Source: Candidatus Pacearchaeota archaeon (GTDB lineage Archaea; Nanoarchaeota; Nanoarchaeia; Pacearchaeales; GW2011-AR1). From it: a stretch of 8,034 nt of DNA. The position numbers and the translations under genes were made by a program. Below the pieces are notes generated by a model. It searched no databases. It was given only the letters and a program-made list of their open reading frames with translations, and was not told the DNA's origin. The first letter of the stretch is position 1. Each line of letters opens with the position of its first letter. The stretch lies in assembly GCA_002690445.1 (NCBI GenBank), contig NZER01000508.1, positions 1-8,034 on the forward strand. The letters are read 5' to 3'. Shown in pieces: positions 6,144 through 8,034 of this stretch.

Positions 6144-6407
6144 ATGACAAAAGAACTTTACAAATCAACTTATGTTATAGCAAAGAAGAGAAGAGATGGG
6201 ACCTACGGTATTCTAAGAGATACGCCTATCAATAAAGTTGATTGTTTTCGCACACCCGAAGAAGCTGAAAAACATAGGGATAAAAATTGTGCTTCTGAAG
6301 AAATCGTAATAGATATCGGATTAATAATTGATCCAAATCTAAGACCAAGTGGAAGAGGTATAAGGGGAGGAAAAAGCTTAGATGTTTCTCCTCGCTTAAA
6401 TAGATAA
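6144..6407 (+). CDS. Uncharacterised 87-residue basic protein, third gene of the TrmB operon
   Basis: I do not recognise the family. The ATG at 6144 follows the TrmB-like stop by one base. The in-frame TTG at 6105 would overlap the regulator and is less likely. The N-terminal half looks like a strand-turn-strand-helix unit (YVIAKKRRDGTYGILRD, then FRTPEEAEKHRDKN). This is reminiscent of small domains that carry a 'TPEEAE' helix after a repeat-like strand pair, but the resemblance is only stylistic. The C-terminus is Gly/Arg-rich and probably flexible (RPSGRGIRGGKS). No membrane segment or signal is present. Close packing says it is co-transcribed with the regulator. Confidence 0.6.
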   Translation: MTKELYKSTYVIAKKRRDGTYGILRDTPINKVDCFRTPEEAEKHRDKNCASEEIVIDIGLIIDPNLRPSGRGIRGGKSLDVSPRLNR

Positions 6408-6542
6408 TCCTTTCAGCCATAATAGCTTATCATCACTTAATCTCAATCTAAACCAACCCTACCCACATTTTAATTTAATTATCATATCAAACATTAGTTT
6501 ACAAAACAACTCTCGCAAAATCCGCTCCTTACGTCGCTTTCC

Positions 6543-6607
6543 CATTTTGCTCCCCAGAATCTATAATCAATTGCAAATTCCCTACATTATATTAAGCATT
6601 TCACGAT
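6543..6607 (-). repeat. Second repeat family, copy 2 (leader-like block)
   Basis: This block aligns with 2866-2932. On the minus strand it ends in GGGGAG (6555-6550), a 4-base spacer and an ATG (6545-6543). Spacing and layout are the same as in copy 1. The ATG opens a 28-codon frame (MGKRRKERILRELF..., stop at 6459-6461). GGAATTT can pair with AGATTCT on the minus strand. In copy 1 the same region also pairs, as AGGAATTT with AAATCCT and one bulge, so the stem may be conserved. Confidence 0.6.
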
Positions 6608-6683
6608 ATGAGAAAAGGTACTGGACATTAATGAAAATGTGTGCGAGAGCGAAAACCGACAAGGTGGAGCTCGAGCAAGGATG

Positions 6684-6697
6684 AAAACTAAAAAACA
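6684..6697 (-). terminator. Possible T-rich terminator for cca
   Basis: On the minus strand GTTTTTTAGTTTTC starts 9 bases after the cca stop codon. Such U-rich tracts are the usual archaeal termination signal and FttA target. The call rests on position and composition. Confidence 0.4.
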
Positions 6698-6705
6698 GTT
6701 AATTA

Positions 6706-8034
6706 TCAAAAACTAACCATACTCGCACCCATCTCCACACCCGCCCCATTTGCCCGCTTCAACACCTTATCTATATCCACTTTTTCCTTAGCATAAACTT
6801 TCCCGCCCCTTACATAAGTTTTCTTTCTAACCTTTTTAAAATTCTTCACAGCATCTCTCAAACCTGAATCAACTCCTCCAATTTCAATCTCCTTTTTCTC
6901 CTTCACAACCAAATAACCTTCTGCCTCCTGCCCCGCCCCGCCATAAACAAACTCCCCAGCCAAAACCTCCTGCTCTTTTTTCTTTAATTTAAAAATCAGA
7001 AAATCAAAAAACTTTTTCATCTTTGTCCCAGCTATATCCCCTTCCTGCCTATCTGTAGTCAGTTTAAGTTTCAAAAGTCTAGCTTTCTTTTTCTTTGCCA
7101 GCTTCTCAAAAACAGAAATATTAAATTCTTTTTTTTCAAACATTTTTACCGACGGAGATTTTAAAAATTTCTTAGAATAATTAACAAACTTGCAAAAAGT
7201 AGGATAAGACAAACCAGCTGTAATATTTCTAAATTTATAAGTCGGATCAACAACAACCAAAGGCGACTGCAGCTTGCTCGCATTCAACTCCTGCAAAACC
7301 TCATTTCCATTTTTAAAATATTTTTCAGGATCAATAACTAACGGAACAGATCGCAGATTATTTGACTTATTTTTTACCCCCCTTAAATAGGCGAGCGATT
7401 TACTTTTGACAATCTTTGGGTGGGCGAGCGATTTGCTCTCGACAAATTTTTCTCCATCTTCGAGAGTGAATCGTGAGTTGGGTGGGCCCACATCATTTAC
7501 AAAAGTAAATCGCGAGTTGGAATAACCAAAACCGCCGCCGCCCCGAACAGCCCATTTCAAAAACTTAACAAAACCTCCAAAATAAATAACTAAAACTTCC
7601 AAACCATAACCGCTCAACCCTCCAATATAAGACTCAGCCCCGTAACAACCACAAGCATGACAAAAAACTTTCGCAAGCTTAATCTCATCACTCAACTTCT
7701 TATTTTTCCTAATTTTCTTTTTAACATAATCAACATGCATCAACGAAACATCAGTAACATTTTCTGCATCTTCAGGCTTCTTTTTATCAACCTGCACAAC
7801 AGGAATAATCTCAAAAATAACATTCCCTTCCACAATCTGAAAATAATCCCGCGAACCATGCTTCACCTTCCCCCTTAACTTCGCCTTTTTTAAAATCCCA
7901 CCAAGCTCCTTAGTAGCATCTTCATTTTCAAAAACAACAAAAATATCAATATCTTGCAAATCTTTTCTCACTAAAGTCCCTTTAGCCAGGCTCCCCCCCA
8001 CCTCCACCCCCACCACACCCGCCCCCCCGCCCCC
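6706..8034 (-). CDS. cca: Archaeal CCA-adding tRNA nucleotidyltransferase (5' end outside window, with repeat-derived insert)
   Basis: Class I CCA-adding enzymes build or repair the 3' CCA of tRNAs from CTP and ATP. The frame is open to the right edge, so the N-terminal helices are missing; the GTG at 8016 is not the true start. Numbering from it, the nucleotidyltransferase core shows GGS at 7-9 (GGSLAKGT), carboxylates Asp22 and Asp24 (DIDIF) and Glu69 (FEIIPVV) as the third. The conserved SGYGLEVLVIYFGGF follows at 135-149 and VVVDPTYKFRNITAGLS at 254-270. Between Trp155 and PLVIDPEKYF (225-234), where relatives have only a short linker, lies an insert of about 65 residues. Residues 166-209 of it are encoded by nested palindromic repeats. 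No stop or frameshift is seen, so the gene is probably functional. Confidence 0.9.
   Translation of the reverse strand, partial: GGGGAGVVGVEVGGSLAKGTLVRKDLQDIDIFVVFENEDATKELGGILKKAKLRGKVKHGSRDYFQIVEGNVIFEIIPVVQVDKKKPEDAENVTDVSLMHVDYVKKKIRKNKKLSDEIKLAKVFCHACGCYGAESYIGGLSGYGLEVLVIYFGGFVKFLKWAVRGGGGFGYSNSRFTFVNDVGPPNSRFTLEDGEKFVESKSLAHPKIVKSKSLAYLRGVKNKSNNLRSVPLVIDPEKYFKNGNEVLQELNASKLQSPLVVVDPTYKFRNITAGLSYPTFCKFVNYSKKFLKSPSVKMFEKKEFNISVFEKLAKKKKARLLKLKLTTDRQEGDIAGTKMKKFFDFLIFKLKKKEQEVLAGEFVYGGAGQEAEGYLVVKEKKEIEIGGVDSGLRDAVKNFKKVRKKTYVRGGKVYAKEKVDIDKVLKRANGAGVEMGASMVSF
7390..7520 (-). repeat. Outer copy of the 59-base palindromic repeat, interrupted, inside cca
   Basis: The ends GGCGAG...TTTTGAC (7390-7410) and AAAAGTAAATCGCGAGTTGG (7501-7520) match the intact unit at 4012-4070. 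They contain a perfect 14-bp inverted repeat (7395-7408 with 7500-7513). Removing bases 7418-7489 (72 bases) leaves exactly 59 bases that align with the intact unit without gaps. The copy is translated in frame as part of the CCA-adding enzyme: NSRFTF at one end and KSKSLAYL at the other. Confidence 0.8.
7423..7481 (-). repeat. Inner copy of the 59-base palindromic repeat, nested inside the outer copy
   Basis: The unit runs from GGCGAG (7423-7428) to GAGTTGG (7475-7481) and is exactly 59 bases. CGATTTGCTCTCG (7429-7441) pairs with CGAGAGTGAATCG (7461-7473) over 13 positions, two of them G-T. An octamer GGGTGGGC occurs at both edges (7418-7425 and 7480-7487). It may be a target duplication or part of the element. 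The unit encodes NSRFTLEDGEKFVESKSLAH in the cca frame, echoing the peptides of the outer copy. Confidence 0.8.

Larger units (their letters stand above)
6408..6705. other. Convergent intergenic region (298 bases)
   Basis: This gap lies between the 3' ends of the TrmB operon and the CCA-adding enzyme gene. It holds the second copy of the leader-like repeat (6543-6607), a degenerate palindrome-family arm near 6642-6657 (CGAGAGCGAAAACCG), and an 8-bp inverted repeat CTCTCGCA/TGCGAGAG (6510-6517 and 6642-6649) that brackets the repeat. A run of T on the minus strand lies close to the cca stop. I see no tRNA or other recognisable RNA gene. Confidence 0.6.

Noticed and set aside
7390..7520. CRISPR array or tandem repeat in cca
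   Set aside because: The repeats are inverted and nested rather than direct repeats with regular spacers, and they are translated in frame.
7657..7878. Plus-strand frame of 73 codons opposite cca
   Set aside because: It is antisense to the conserved nucleotidyltransferase region and has no signals of its own.

Overview
The window reads as archaeal chromosomal DNA. It carries an archaeal-type proteasome beta subunit, the archaeal termination nuclease FttA/aCPSF1, a class I (archaeal) CCA-adding enzyme, a TrmB-family regulator and a presenilin-like membrane protease. The genes have TATA-box promoters, and two starts look leaderless. AT-rich DNA, lysine-rich proteins and compact gene spacing fit a DPANN lineage such as Pacearchaeota or Woesearchaeota. 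That placement is inferred from style, not from a marker gene.

Layout from left to right. Positions 1-163 may hold the 3' end of an upstream gene. A two-gene plus-strand operon follows: psmB (241-903) and fttA (933-2822). An intergenic stretch with repeats comes next, then a presenilin/SPP-like protease (3051-3947). On the minus strand a signal peptidase I (ATG at 4920) and a small unknown protein are coupled by a TAATG overlap. A divergent promoter region (4921-5055) separates them from a plus-strand operon of three genes: an unknown 108-residue protein, a TrmB-like regulator and an unknown 87-residue protein. After a 298-base gap the CCA-adding enzyme gene runs in from the right edge on the minus strand, and its 5' end lies outside the window.

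The most unusual signal is a family of short palindromic repeats. One intact unit of exactly 59 bases lies between two convergent genes (4012-4070). A second 59-base unit (7423-7481) lies inside a third copy (7390-7520), and the pair sits in the reading frame of the CCA-adding enzyme. They encode about 44 extra residues between two conserved blocks of that enzyme. Removing 72 bases (24 codons) from the outer copy restores exactly 59 bases. This resembles the palindromic elements known to invade proteins in Rickettsia, but here it is in an archaeal gene. Solitary arms of the family occur at 33-60 and 2846-2866.

A second repeat family of about 65 bases occurs at 2866-2932 and 6543-6607. Read on the minus strand, both copies end in a Shine-Dalgarno-like motif, a 4-base spacer and an ATG. 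They look like a duplicated 5' leader that now precedes only tiny reading frames.

Functionally the genes cover protein turnover (proteasome), RNA 3'-end formation and termination (FttA), membrane and secreted protein processing (signal peptidase, presenilin-like protease), tRNA maturation (Cca) and one local regulator with two uncharacterised companions.
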